Of a stretch of DNA of 64,000 nt, positions 38,101 to 49,355 are shown piece after piece. The translations under genes were made by a program, and so were the position numbers. The DNA is from Aurelia coerulea (lineage: Eukaryota > Cnidaria > Scyphozoa > Semaeostomeae > Ulmaridae): contig CM076945.1 of assembly GCA_039566865.1 (NCBI GenBank), positions 6,809,501-6,873,500 of the forward strand, read 5' to 3'. Under the pieces are notes generated by a model. That model was given only the letters and a program-made list of their open reading frames with translations, made no database searches and was not told the origin of the DNA. How positions within the stretch are numbered: position 1 is the first letter of the stretch; every line of letters begins with the position of its first letter.

Positions 38101-39226
38101 TAAGTTCAAGCCTTGTTCCAAGTTCAAGTTTCGTTGAACTACAGCCAAGTTCAAGCGTTGATCCAACATCAAGTTCTGTTGAGGTGCAGCCAAGTTCCAA
38201 CCTTGTTCCAAGTTCAAGTTCCGTTGAAGTACATTGATCCAACATCAAGTTCTGTTGAGGTGCAGGCAAGTTCCAGCCTTGTTCCAACATCAAGTTCTGT
38301 TGAAGTGCAGGCAAGTTCAAGCATTGATCCAACATCAAGTTCTGTTGAAGTGCAGGCAAGTTCCAGCGTTGTTCCAGCATCAAGCTTCGTTGAAGTACAT
38401 CCAAGTCCGAGCATTGATCCAACATCAAGTTCTGTTGAGGTGCAGCCAAGTTCCAACCTTGTTCCAAGTTCAAGTTCCGTTGAAGTACAGCCAAGTTCAA
38501 GCATTGATCCAACATCAAGTTCTGTTGAGGTGCAACCAAGTTCCAGCCTTGTTCCAAGTTCAAGTTCCGTTGAAGTACAGCCAAGTTCAAGCACTGATCC
38601 AACATCAAGTTCTGTTGAGGTGCAACCAAGTTCCAGCGTTGTTCCAGCATCAAGCTTCGTTGAAGTACAGCCAAGTTCAAGCATTGATCCAACATCAAGT
38701 TCTGTTGAGGTGCAGCCAAGTTCCAGCGTTGTTCTAGCATCAAGCTTCGGTGAAGTACAGCCAAGTTCAAGCCTTGTTCCAACATCAAGCTCTCTTGATG
38801 TGCAGGCGAGTTCCAGCGTTGTTCCAGCATCAAGCTTCGTTGAAGTACAGTCAAGTTCAAGCATTGATCTAACATCAAGTTCTGTTGAGGTGCAGCCAAG
38901 TTCCAGCGTTGTTCTAAGTTCAAGTTTCGGTGAAGTACAGCCAAGTTCAATCATTGATCCAACATCAAGTTCTGTTGAAGTGCAGTCAAGTTCCAGCGTT
39001 GTTCTAGCTTCAAGCTTCGTTGAAGTACAGCCAAGTTCAAGCCTTGTTCCAGCATCAAGTTCTGTTGAGGTGCAGGCAAGTTCCAGCGTTGTTCCAGCAT
39101 CAAGCTTCGTTGAGGTACAACCAAGTTCAAGCGTTGTTCCAACATCAAGTTCTGTTGAGGTGCAGCCAAGTCCAAGCCTTTTGCCAAAATCAAGTTCTTT
39201 AGAGGTTCCCGCTCTGTCAACCTCAG
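35137..39226 (+). CDS. Mucin-like Ser/Pro/Val repeat exon, frameshifted
   Basis: One 4.1-kb exon after TATTACAG, ending CCTCAG|GTATGATG. It begins EIVVVMSSTVLEP, then about 90 copies of a 15-residue (45-base) unit, PSSSVVPTSSSVEVQ, with variants (SLVPSSSFVEVQ, SIDPTSSSVEVQA). Ser/Thr density and Pro imply dense O-glycosylation, so this should be an extended stalk. At 38233/38234 fourteen bases of the regular repeat are missing and a TGA follows at 38235; the same repeat continues in another frame to the donor. The exon is 4090 bases, not a multiple of three, whereas adding 14 gives 4104 and fits phase 1-1. The break sits at the junction of a 436-bp tandem duplication, so it may be real or an assembly error. 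Confidence 0.85.
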
Positions 39227-40107
39227 GTATGATGAAGTCTAATTGGAGTAAATGTATTTTAAGTAGGTGTTTTTTATCACGAATCTCTAACCATTGGACC
39301 TCTATTGCTTTGTTTGTAATATTATATTTAGACTGAGTTCTGTTTAAACCATATGTACTAATTAATATTAGGTACTGCCTAAGGCATGGTGATGACGCTC
39401 AACTGCCAAAAGTACGAACTACGTCCTTTGGAGTTAAGTCCATTACGTACCTTGGAAATAAACTGTGGCAGCTTTTACCGTAAGAAATAAAACAATCAAA
39501 CAGCCTTCCTATTTTTCAAAAAACGAATTAGATGCTGGAATGGTGGAAAATGCAACTGTAGGCTTTGCAAAGTATATATCCAGCAAGTTGGGTTTCTAAC
39601 ATGATAGATTTTAGCCCTGATTTGCCTGTGATGTATGTTAATAGTTTTATTGTAAATTATATATATTGTAAATAGTAGGCCTTAATTAGCTGTAATTTTG
39701 CTATTCATTTTTATTTTACCCTACTTTAAATAGATATTTAATAATAATAATAATAATAAACTATCTCCAAATCATGGAAGAAGAATGTTTCTTGTTTTCG
39801 ATCATTTTTGTTTTGTGTTGGAGACACATTCTTCCTTTTAGGATAAGTTTGATATTTTCCTGTATATTTTGAAATCTTGTAATTTGTCTCCGATATCTCT
39901 ACCGAATAAAAGTATAGCGCTCGTGGCAATAGTAGATTAAGGCATCTTCTTAACCCATACGAACTGTGTGTTTCAACGAAGATCAAGGAAATGAAACCTC
40001 AAATTGGAAATCTTTAAATTCAATTAAAGTCTTTCGTGTAATGTATAGTCTGTGAGTTGTATTTATTTCTATGAAGATGCCTTTAAAATATTTCAATTTC
40101 CTTGCAG
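39227..40107 (+). other. Intron after mucin exon, with (AAT)n
   Basis: An 881-base intron. It holds an AAT microsatellite (about 39739-39760) and nothing else I recognise. Confidence 0.5.
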
Positions 40108-40167
40108 CCACTCCCTCAAGCATACAAGTTGTTCCAACGACGTCTTATGTAATATCGCCTTCGCCAG
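40108..40167 (+). CDS. 60-base Ser/Thr/Pro linker exon
   Basis: Between TTCCTTGCAG and GTACGATT, phase 1-1. It encodes ATPSSIQVVPTTSYVISPSP plus the split Gly. It is probably a small mucin-type linker. Support is splice consensus, symmetric phase and Ser/Thr/Pro composition; it is too short for domain recognition. Confidence 0.7.
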
Positions 40168-40369
40168 GTACGATTTTCGTAGTTCGAAAGAATTAATTTT
40201 GAAGCGTGTTGGCTTGTTGTTGAATTTGATACTCCACTTTTTTGCCTACAGGTGTTTTGTTTTTAGTTTTTTTTTATTTTATTTTGACTCTACGTTGACT
40301 GTTGATTGTTATTCATTCACACAGATATTGATTTTGTTCTTTTGCTGATGTTACATTTTCGTTTTGCAG

Positions 40370-40417
40370 CCTCTACAACTGTGTTGCTTAGCACAAGTGC
40401 ACTTCCAGTTTTACCAG
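40370..40417 (+). CDS. 48-base Ser/Thr-rich linker exon
   Basis: Between CGTTTTGCAG and GTATTATT, phase 1-1. It encodes ASTTVLLSTSALPVLPG. Same composition and phase as the exon 200 bases upstream; the pair looks like duplicated mucin-linker mini-exons joining the repeat stalk to the EGF block. Confidence 0.65.
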
Positions 40418-40742
40418 GTATTATTATTTGAAAATATTACTCTGCAATGTTTTTAAATGGAATGTAACCATATAAAGGTGGCTCAAGCTACTTACGATCA
40501 AACTCTAGCCAATCACATATCGGTATTTCCTGTTGACAACGATAAGATACCCAAGTATGGTGTGGCAAGTGTCACGGCCTATTATTTTTGCACAGCTATT
40601 TTTATCAAATGCTTTTATATGCTTAGATTCCCTTTAACCTTCAATTCTCTAAATCCAGTTGTTTGAATCGCTATGTATCATGTTTTGAATTTGTTGTTAA
40701 ATTTCGTCGATGTGCTTTGCAATCTATGTTTATTTGTTGTTC

Positions 40743-41269
40743 AGCATGAGCTTCCAATCTTTGAAAAGGTGGAGGGGGGGGGGAAGAATTCTATCACATC
40801 TTTCTTTGAATTGAACTGCTTGAAAGGAACTTTGGGTACTTTGCTGTAAATCTACACTGGGAATATTTTTATTATATTTTTATCATTTTGAAAATGGTGG
40901 AGTCTTTTTTTTGTTGAAAGAATTCATGGAAAATTTTGAAAGAATTCATGGAAAATTTTGAAAAAATGTAAATCTTCGTAAATCCTAAATCGATAAAGGA
41001 AAAATCATACGACCTTCAACAAAATTATAGTTTATGAAGGTCTACAATATGATGGCAAGCAGAAATCTTTTGCTGCTCTGGTTTCGGATTTCGGAATTTG
41101 ATGACATCACACCCTCAAATACGATAGATGCGCCATTTTGAAACCAAGTAAGATACCAAAGACAGCAGATTTACAGCAAAATACCTTTAATTCAATTCAA
41201 GTCAAAAACTTTTCTAAAAAGCACTTTCACCCACATTTTTAAAGATTTGAGACATTTGAACCCTATGCT
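40743..41269. mobile_element. Foldback MITE, AGCATAGG family, copy C
   Basis: Starts AGCATGAGCTTCCAATC and ends AACCCTATGCT, with long complementary arms (TTGCTGTAAATCTACACTGG near the left, complement near 41165-41180). The flanks TTGTTGTTC and TCATTGTTC agree at seven of nine positions. It contains the GATGACATCACA motif seen in the other copies. Confidence 0.72.
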
Positions 41270-42017
41270 TCATTGTTCACCATACTCCTTGTCCATATAG
41301 GTCAAAATTTGGAGTCCACCTGAAGCCAAAGGTTTTGAGAAGGGGCCTGGCCATGATTTCACATCACCGAGACATTTTGCAAAATTTTTCAACTTTGAAC
41401 TTTAGTTTTTACTTTTGAAAGCCATTATACCTTGAATTGCTTCAATTGCTCTTGGAATGACTTTTCTTTTGCGGAATCGGTCCTTGCATTGCATTCCATC
41501 CGAAGTGTTTTGTATCAAAGACAAGGAAATGGAGCACATGCACGCTTATGTCGGAAATGTGGCACGACTTTATCATTTTTACTACATTTCTATTATATTT
41601 GTTTTATTAGGGTCATGCCCGTGCGTTTTTTACTCTTTTCGAAAGCAAAAACTGAAAAATTAAAGTCTACAGGTGCTTTGGAAACTGTCCATGGCACAAA
41701 TAATGGCTAGGCCCTTTTTCAAAACTTCTGGTTTTTGTGTGCACTGTAATGTTTGCCTTTGCAAACTTGTATCTCCAGTGTTTGGTGTACGATTTCTAAA
41801 TGCAAGGTATGTGCATCTCAGTTGAAGATTGATAGATTTAGCTGTGAACTCGGAGAGTAACGATATCTAATCGTTTTGTTCCTATTTTCAGTCAAAAGAG
41901 GGTACTGTTTTCTGAGACACCCGGTAGTTTTCTATTGATAACAATTCAATGATTGTTCACGGTTGCCTTAGATATACATCAATATGCATATCTTATGCAT
42001 GGTTTCTTTTTCTCTAG

Positions 42018-43073
42018 ACATAAACGAGTGCTTGACTAGCCCATGCCACACGAATGCAACTTGTAATAACACGATAGGATCCTTTATTTGTACGTGCAAT
42101 GATGGTTTCTCTGGTAATGGAACATATTGTATGGATGTGAATGAATGTTCGAATAATCCATGCCATTCCAATGCAACGTGTAATAACACGATAGGATCAT
42201 ACAGCTGTAATTGCAAAGATGGTTTCCTTGGCACTGGGACAGTTTGTACAGATTTTAATGAATGTGATTTGACGCCCTGCCATTCAAGTGCTACTTGCAA
42301 GAATACTCCTGGATCGTACATTTGTAAATGCAATGATGGTTTCTCTGGCAATGGAACAAACTGCATTGATGTAAACGAATGCAATGCTAATCCATGCCAT
42401 GTGAATGCAACGTGTAATAACACAATAGGATCATACAGCTGTGCATGCAAAAATGGTTTCTCTGGTAATGGAACACATTGTAATGATTTTAATGAATGTC
42501 TGAATTCTCCCTGCCATTCAAATGCAACATGCTCAAATACACAGGGATCCTATGGTTGCAAATGCAAAGGTGGTTTCCGTGGAGATGGAGTTTCTTGCAC
42601 AGACATTAACGAGTGTTCCTTGTTAGGTACCTGTGACAATAATGCTCTCTGTCAAAACACCGTTGGTTCGTTCATTTGTACCTGTAATAGTGGATACTTT
42701 GGAAATGGAACACATTGTATGGACATCAATGAATGCTCGAATAATCCATGCCATTCCAATGCCACATGTAACAACACCATAGGATCATACTCTTGTGCAT
42801 GTAAAATAGGATTCTCTGGAAACGGAACACATTGCATGGATATTAACGAATGCTTGAGGAAGCCTTGCCACTCCAACGCAACATGTAACAATAACATAGG
42901 ATCGTACACTTGTACATGTAATTCAGGATACACAGGAAATGGATCAGTTTGTAATAACGTGAATGAATGTAATAATAGACCATGTGATGCAAATGCAATC
43001 TGCACAGATTCACCTGGCTCTTACAGCTGCGCATGTAAAAATGGATATTCTGGAAATGGCACTTATTGCCCAG
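42018..43073 (+). CDS. Nine tandem calcium-binding EGF domains in one exon
   Basis: A 1056-base, phase 1-1 exon after TTTCTCTAG, ending TGCCCAG|GTGAGC. It encodes nine cbEGF modules of about 39 residues, each opening D-[IVF]-NEC (the last NVNEC). Typical modules carry NPCHSNATCNNTIGSYSC, with NAT sequons and the Asp/Asn hydroxylation consensus. Unlike the array there are no introns between modules, and the modules differ in both protein and codons. It lies upstream of NIDO and probably forms a rigid spacer. Confidence 0.93.
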
Positions 43074-43194
43074 GTGAGCTCCTTGAATTTTTGGTTTATT
43101 GTTTTCTTTCTTACAAGTTATTTGGCAAAAAAGAATGTTAACTTATGAAGGACCTGTACTGTATGTTTTGGATCGCCGGGCTTTTATTTTTGAT

Positions 43195-43310
43195 AGATCT
43201 TTAAGCTATTCTTCAAAAGAGTCTGGATCGAGCTTTTTTATACGTGAGGTTCGATCGAGTGGCGTTACATCTTCTATCTTTGGATTCTCTCCTGAATAGC
43301 TAAAAGGTCT
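43195..43310. mobile_element. MITE with AGACCTTTTAGC-type termini, copy 2
   Basis: A 116-base element starting AGATCTTTAAGCTATTCT and ending AATAGCTAAAAGGTCT. Interior GAGTCTGGATCGAGC and GTTCGATCGAGTGGCG match the copy at 32718-32897. Its length equals the unit length of the satellite at 44319-45130. Confidence 0.78.
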
Positions 43311-43639
43311 ATTTATGAACTGAACTGTAATTAGGTTGATTTATTTTCATTCAACATTATTGAATGGTTGCTCTACTTTTAAATTTGAAAATAAATGAAA
43401 AGATGAAATGAAGACCTTGCTAGCAAAACTCAAGGAACCCTCGACCAGGGACTTTGCACGTCCAATGCCAAGTTGCGTGTTGTTCAAATCTCCCTTTGGT
43501 CATTTTAATTGCTCGCTATCTTCTATTCGAACTTCATTTTCCAATTCCTGCCTTCCTAAGAACGTTATATCAGGCGTTAAAGATGCAAATTGCAGGGGAA
43601 GACTGGACTGACTTTATCAAAACAAATTATTCCTTGTAG

Positions 43640-43885
43640 ATATCAATGAATGCTTAGAGAACAATCCTAAAAGATGCGACCATAACTGCACAAACACAGC
43701 TGGGAGCTTCGTCTGCACATGTCTGCCTGGTTATCGACTCATAAACGGATCGAAATGCATTGATATCAATGAATGTGCAGAGGGAACAGATAATTGTCAT
43801 GGCAATGCAACTTGTTTTAATAACATTGGTTCATATAGCTGTTCTTGCAATATTGGTTACACTGGCAATGGAACATATTGTAAAG
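43640..43885 (+). CDS. Two calcium-binding EGF domains
   Basis: A 246-base, phase 1-1 exon after CCTTGTAG. It encodes DINECLENNPKRCDHNCTNT, AGSFVCTCLPGYRLINGSKC (fibrillin-type EGF), then DINECAEGTDNCHGNATCFN, NIGSYSCSCNIGYTGNGTYC. It sits just before the NIDO exons. Confidence 0.92.
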
Positions 43886-44010
43886 GTTTGTGTTTCTTCT
43901 GAGTACACCGCCATCTGCTAGATGGTTTTGTTTTATATCCGCCGTAGAGTATTGGTTGCAAGGTTTGTTGAGTTCACCTTTCGCAGATAGCCTTCAGTTC
44001 GCGGCAAAGG

Positions 44011-44115
44011 TAGCCTGCGTGCAAACTCTACAGTCATTGTGGAGGAGGGAAAATGAGGAGGAAGCTCTCCTCCATTTTCTTCCTCTGCGCTGACTGTAGA
44101 GTCTGCCACAAGCTA
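44011..44115. mobile_element. 105-bp hAT-like MITE with perfect 8-bp duplication
   Basis: TAGCCTGCGTGCAAACTCTA at the left pairs with TAGAGTCTGCCACAAGCTA at the right. Interior GAGGAGGG / CTCTCCTCC adds a central stem. GGCAAAGG flanks both sides (44003-44010 and 44116-44123). Confidence 0.82.
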
Positions 44116-44318
44116 GGCAAAGGCTGTGCAATGCACTGAAGAAGGAAATATTCACCATTATCAAAGAAGGGTGGTGCGCTGATTTCTTTCAAATCATAGT
44201 TGAAAAGCAGTCTATGAAAGGTCTATTGAGCTGTCACTTTCTAAGTTTCTGATGTTAAAAGTGTTTCAGGGAAAAGCATTCCATGGAATTTCTCTGAAAA
44301 GTATTTTAGTACTGCTTT

Positions 44319-45130
44319 AGACCTTTTAGCTATTCTACAAAAGAGCCTGCACCGAGCGATACTTTTATATATGAGAGGCTCGACTGCGTGGCGTTGGATC
44401 TTCTGTCACTATTGTGCACATAGCATTCCACAATAGACCTTTTAGCTATTCTACAAAAGAGCCTGCATCGAGCGATACTTTTATATATGAGAGGCTCGAC
44501 TGCGTGGCGTTGGATCTTCTGTCACTATTGTGCACATAGCATTCCACAATAGACCTTTTAGCTATTCTACAAAAGAGCCTGCATCGAGCGATACTTTTAT
44601 ATATGAGAGGTTCGACTGCGTGGCGTTGGATCTTCTGTCACTATTGTGCACATAGCATTCCACAATAGACCTTTTAGCTATTCTACAAAAGAGCCTGCAT
44701 CGAGCGATACTTTTATATATGAGAGGTTCGACTGCGTGGCGTTGGATCTTCTGTCACTATTGTGCACATAGCATTCCACAATAGACCTTTTAGCTATTCT
44801 ACAAAAGAGCCTGCATCGAGCGATACTTTTATATATGAGAGGTTCGACTGCGTAGCGTTGGATCTTCTGTCACTATTGTGCACATAGTATTCCACAATAG
44901 ACCTTTCAGCTATTCTACAAAAGAGCCTGCATCGAGCGATACTTTTATATATGAGAGGTTCGACTGCGTGGCGTTGGATCTTCTGTCACTATTGTGCACA
45001 TAGCATTCCACAATAGACCTTTTAGCTATTCTACAAAAGAGCCTGCATCGAGCGATACTTTTATATATGAGAGGTTCGACTGCGTGGCGTTGGATCTTCT
45101 GTCACTATTGTGCACATAGCATTCGACAAT
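44319..45130. repeat. Seven tandem copies of a 116-bp MITE-derived satellite
   Basis: Copies start at 44319, 44435, 44551, 44667, 44783, 44899 and 45015, exactly 116 bases apart and almost identical. Each begins AGACCTTTTAGCTATTCTAC (one has TTTCAGC) and contains GAGCCTGCATCGAGCG, GGTTCGACTGCGTGGCG and CACTATTGTGCACATAGC. The matching right terminus AGCTAAAAGGTCT appears once, at 45428-45440, so the array is the expanded interior of one composite element (44319-45440). Confidence 0.92.
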
Positions 45131-45156
45131 TCTACCAAAGCATTCGATTCTATGCG

Positions 45157-45291
45157 CATACTAACGGTTTTTTTGTTGTTCAGGAAAATATGAAGCCCGA
45201 GGTCTTAAAAGTACAGACCGAGCTTGCAAGGTCTGTGCAATAAGACCGAGGGCTTTATGTTTTCCTGTACAACACAAAACCGGTTAGTATG
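45157..45291. mobile_element. Foldback element nested in the satellite-bearing MITE
   Basis: The left arm CATACTAACGG...GAAAATATGAAGCCCGAGG and the right arm TAAGACCGAGGGCTTTATG...CCGGTTAGTATG are inverse with few mismatches, about 50 bases each. It lies between the last satellite copy and the MITE's right end. No target duplication was resolved. Confidence 0.7.
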
Positions 45292-45612
45292 ATGCATCTT
45301 TGTATCGTATTATACAAGGCTACGGGAAAACCTCGGGAAATGTGCGATTAACCAATGGGATTTGCGGAATTCCTGTATTGCCTCGTTTTGGAAACGTCAG
45401 TCAGGTGATAAAGATTCTTATTAAGGTAGCTAAAAGGTCTATTGCAGCACAAGGTGAATCCAGAAAAACTTTTTGTCGTTGAAGACAGCAGATTTTGTAA
45501 AAAAAAAATTAATTTGACGCTAGGTGGAAAGCGCAATCTGATTAGAAATGTTTTGATTGAATATTTATGGTGTATTTCTGCTTTCATCACAACGGTTATT
45601 CACATCTTGCAG

Positions 45613-45731
45613 AGGACCGACTTTTTATCTACGACGAATCATTGCTGGTATCGAGTGTTGATGATAAGACGATAAAGATCAAAGTGTCGGCTGGTGTTCC
45701 ACTTGGCCAAACAGTTTATAAGACCATCTAC
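45613..45731 (+). CDS. NIDO region, N-terminal exon
   Basis: A 119-base exon, phase 1 to 0, after ATCTTGCAG and before GTAAGT. It encodes EDRLFIYDESLLVSSVDDKT, IKIKVSAGVPLGQTVYKTIY. It has the spacing expected of the segment leading into the NIDO strand V-x-x-NG. Assigned mainly by phase and position; sequence identity to NIDO is weak here. Confidence 0.75.
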
Positions 45732-47347
45732 GTAAGTTATATTACAGCCCAACCTGACATCTAGTGTTAGACATTCTCCAGTAAAGTATTCATCGTTCTT
45801 CTTCTTTTGTTTTTTTTTCTGTTTTTTAAATTGTGTGTAGCATTTATGTAAAATTGTATGTAGTTTAACTCTTATTTTTTATCTAACGCAATGTTTTTTT
45901 TTTTTGAATGAAGACTCAATATCATTAAGATACATGGTCTAACTACGAACTACAAACTACAGCTACTAACAAAAATATCAATGTATGCTACTAACAGTAT
46001 ATGCTACTAACAATATGTGAAAACAATTTTAAGTTATACATCATTAATCAAGTTGAATTTTTCTAGATTTCGTTTTTGGATTTCTATATGTATATTGTGT
46101 TGAGATATTTTGTTAAAGCTTCTAAAAAGTGACAATTTTCATTAGTTTGTTGAAATACGAGCTTTTGTTCACTAGTTGGGATTGATTCAAAATTTAGATA
46201 AGACTCTTTTGTGTAATTTAAAAAGGTTTCTCGTGCTGCCTTGAATGCTTCACATTCAAGAATAAAATGCGTCTCGTCCTCAATTTTGCCTTTACAATGG
46301 GGTAGTCATAGTATATTGCTCTCATGGTATAGTTTTTGTAGTAATGTTAAGTCGTTTGTAGGTAGAGTAATCCCTAACATGTATTATATGTTTTTAAAGG
46401 TATACATGAAAACAAATATTGACGGGGCTGGGTCACGTGACCGTAAAGAAACACGTTATCTCAAAAATCTTTATTTGTTTCCGCACGTGTCAATTGTGTT
46501 CTGCACAAACTTTGGTGGATGGGGTGAATCCACGATAAAGTTACTCTTTGAAAATCCTTCGATATGTTTGTAATCTTACAACAATGAATGTTTTGTTTGT
46601 TTCTCTACGAAATTCAAAACTCCATCTTCATAATGACATTTTCATTTGTTGAAAATTAGTGTAAAATCTGTGTGATATGGCCTGTCAAAAAATTGTAAAA
46701 TCATCTTTTCGAAAGAAATTTGTTTACTTTACGTGACCCAGCTCCTTTTATGCTATCTGCCGGGTAATTCAGAAACAGTTGATTTAGGCAATCATGTTTA
46801 ATCAGTGCTATTGGTTTTTAGAACTTGACTTTCCTTCCTTTCTGAAATCAGTTGAGAATCCATAATTTTACACTTCAGCAGATGTCGTGCCCCCGGGGAA
46901 GGGGATGCATGATTTGTGGATGGACGGCGGTCTGCTGCCCGTTTAGGAAAGCTACTCTCTCCTAATTACCCACTTTTCTGATGAATTTTGGTGGAAAACT
47001 ACCCATTCTAAACTAATTTTTGCGATTCTCAACCAAACCCACCCATGTTTTTAGAAAAATCTGCCCAAAGAGGACCCTTGCCTAGAGAATTTTGGGCCCC
47101 AACAACCCACTTTTCTGGGCGGCACATATCCCTATCCTTTCCTCAACATGCTATGTACCCCCGGTGTTGTGCGTTGATACCATCACTTTGTAACAACCGG
47201 TATACGTAGATATTTAAAAGTGAGGCATGTTTTCATAATTTCTCTCTTTTGTTGATCCTCTTTGCCTTATTTCTCGTACCATAGCGATCTCTCATTATTC
47301 GACATTTTCAGTTGATGTCATTTCTTAACACACCTCTTTGTTTTTAG
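45732..47347 (+). other. 1.6-kb intron with inverted-terminal element
   Basis: An inverted pair, GGGGCTGGGTCACGT at 46424 and ACGTGACCCAGCTCC ending 46745, marks a probable MITE of about 320 bases. A CCCCGG-rich stretch lies at 46890-47165. Nothing coding was recognised. Confidence 0.55.
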
Positions 47348-47659
47348 GCTTGCTCAAATGGTTATTTCAGCTACAAGCAAAAGTTTTGTGTGTGGAATCC
47401 TCACTTTCAGAAACACGCCCATGACATCACCGGTGCATACTGGCATGATTTAGATTTTAGAGGAGGGAAAGGCGGATTTTTCGCTTCAGTTCATCGAAGT
47501 CAAGAGACAAATGCAATAAGCGTTAAACTCTTCAACCAAACAAACCATTATCTTACAAAATATGCCAATGTCAGCGGTTTCACCCCAACTACTATTATCC
47601 TCGGAACTTGGAAAAATGCCGAACCATATCCGTACTACAATTATATAGACAAAAATGAG
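47348..47659 (+). CDS. NIDO domain, central exon
   Basis: A 312-base, phase 0-0 exon after TTTTTAG. It encodes ACSNGYFSYKQKFCVWNPHF, then ITGAYWHDLDFRGGKGGFFA and SGFTPTTIILGTWKNAEPYP. The NG-x-F-S strand, the APFW-like GAYWHDLDFR core and the late W-x-x-x-x-PY motif are those of the NIDO (nidogen-like extracellular) domain. Two extra cysteines replace residues of the usual nidogen strand. N-glycosylation sequons NQT and NVS are present. Confidence 0.88.
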
Positions 47660-47816
47660 GTATGTTGATTTTAGGATTGATCTCATTTTAACCTTTTAAC
47701 TGACATTATTTTCCTCAATATACACCCTTTTTGAAGTTGTTTTGAATTCTGAGTTGATGAAAATCCTTTGAAATAATGGTAGTCTCGTCAGCAACTGAAT
47801 TATCACAGAAATATTA

Positions 47817-48366
47817 CCAGGTGTCCCACAGCCCAAGTACTCCCGTTTGAAAAATCCCCAAAATTTGATTACACAGCCGATCTTCGATTTTCTTTTTTCG
47901 TCAAGTAGATCAAGGACCAAATTATTATCCAATATATAGTTATTCTTGTAATTGGTTTCTGAATTAGCGAACTTAGCTCTTTTTAGGGCTACCTGGTTTT
48001 GAGTCATACTGCAAAAAAGCATTGATGATTGCCAGATAAATTTCTTGGTGCATGTAACGCTTCTAGTTTGGTCATAAATTACAGAAAGAAATGCGCACTA
48101 TCATTGGAGACCGCAATAATGTTAAAAAATCTGAAAATTTGACTCCTACGCAAGATTGAGTATTTTGCTTCAAAACTATAGCTCAAAATAAGGTTTTTCA
48201 ACGTATGATTTCTCTACCTTGCTGTATCAAAGGCAAACATTTTATCATCTATGAATATTGTTGAGTCTTTGACAAAACAAGTCAAAAAGAAAATTTTATC
48301 AAAGGTTTGATAATCAATTTTTGGTGATTTTTCAAACAGGAGTACTTTTTTATGGGACACCCGGTG
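47817..48366. mobile_element. MITE with ACCxGGTGTCCCA termini
   Basis: The left end CCAGGTGTCCCACAG, AAGTACTCCCGTTTGAAAAA pairs over about 50 bases with the right end TTTTTCAAACAGGAGTACTT, TGGGACACCCGG. Similar GGGACACC-type ends occur near 41920, 52672, 60797 and 62180, marking a dispersed family. Confidence 0.75.
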
Positions 48367-48829
48367 GTACAAAGCTGCAATTTACAGCAATCGATGCAGG
48401 ATTTCCTTTTCTCCAACATATCGAAAATCCGCTTGTATCTGCTGCAGCAGTGACAGTGACAAAATAAGCAGATCAGTTGCACTTGGTATTTTCCTGCCAA
48501 AAAATGTTACCAGATTAGTTACCAGAAACGTTACCAGATTAGCCGGGATTCAATTGATACGATCAAGGGTGTACGTACTATGTATGACAAGCGGGAAACA
48601 AGAATATTTTAGTTTGTTTTTCCCAGACTGCAGCCGTATCAATCATATGGTTGTTTCAACAGAAAGACGTTAGTCAAGAAGACGCCAACAGAATTACTTT
48701 GTAGATGCCAACAGAATTAGACCATAGATCATAAAGTGAAACTAACTTCAAAACTTTTGCTAGTCTCCAGGGACTTTGCATACGCTTTGTTAAGGAAAAT
48801 TTTACGTTTTCGGCTGCAATTCATGAAAG

Positions 48830-49193
48830 TTTATTCCACGAAAATTCTTATAATGTAAAATTCACGAAAGTTCATTCTCCCCAAATTTCCAAAAATTTAA
48901 AATTAAAAAATTCATATACTCAAATATTGGTATTCCACTTCTTACCATTCTATTGTATGTCTTAATATGATCTTGTTTAACTGCAACCATTTCGACCTAT
49001 GCTACTATACTAACAAGTATAGGTGTGGAAGAATTAGAAGAGTCGAGGAACATTTGAGGCATTACAAAATTTGCTAAAATAACTAAATTGGTGAAAGTTT
49101 ATTGCCGCGCAATTTCCCATTTTGACTGATTTGCGAAAGTTAATAAAAAAATTATCGATTTTCCAACTCGCGAAAGTTTCTACCCTTGAAGAA
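48830..49193. mobile_element. Diverged copy of the CGCGAAAGTTT element
   Basis: Shares CTCGCGAAAGTTTCTACCCT and the GGAAGAATTAGAAGAGTCGA block with the element at 58396-58774 (CGGAAGAGTTATTGAAGAGTCAAGG there). The left terminus is eroded. Confidence 0.5.
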
Positions 49194-49355
49194 TTCATTG
49201 TCCGTCCAACTTAGTTGCCCGTCCTTCCAATATCGGTAAATGAGTCCTCAGAGCCACGACCTTCGGCAGCCATTCTTTAACGAACAGAAATTATTTACGT
49301 ACTTGCTTGCTTGCTTCGGTTAACTTATATCCCAATTCTCTTCGTTATCTTTCAG

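Noticed and set aside
35126..38950. 1274-residue antisense ORF over the mucin exon (and other long frames on both strands)
   Set aside because: The 45-base repeat unit is a multiple of three and lacks stops in several frames, so all are open by periodicity; only the plus frame joins splice sites in phase.
41432..41710. 92-residue ORF in the intron before the nine-EGF exon
   Set aside because: No domain, cysteine pattern or splice support; next to a MITE.
46890..47165. CCCCGG-bounded stretch as a transposon
   Set aside because: Ends are not inverted and no target duplication could be found.
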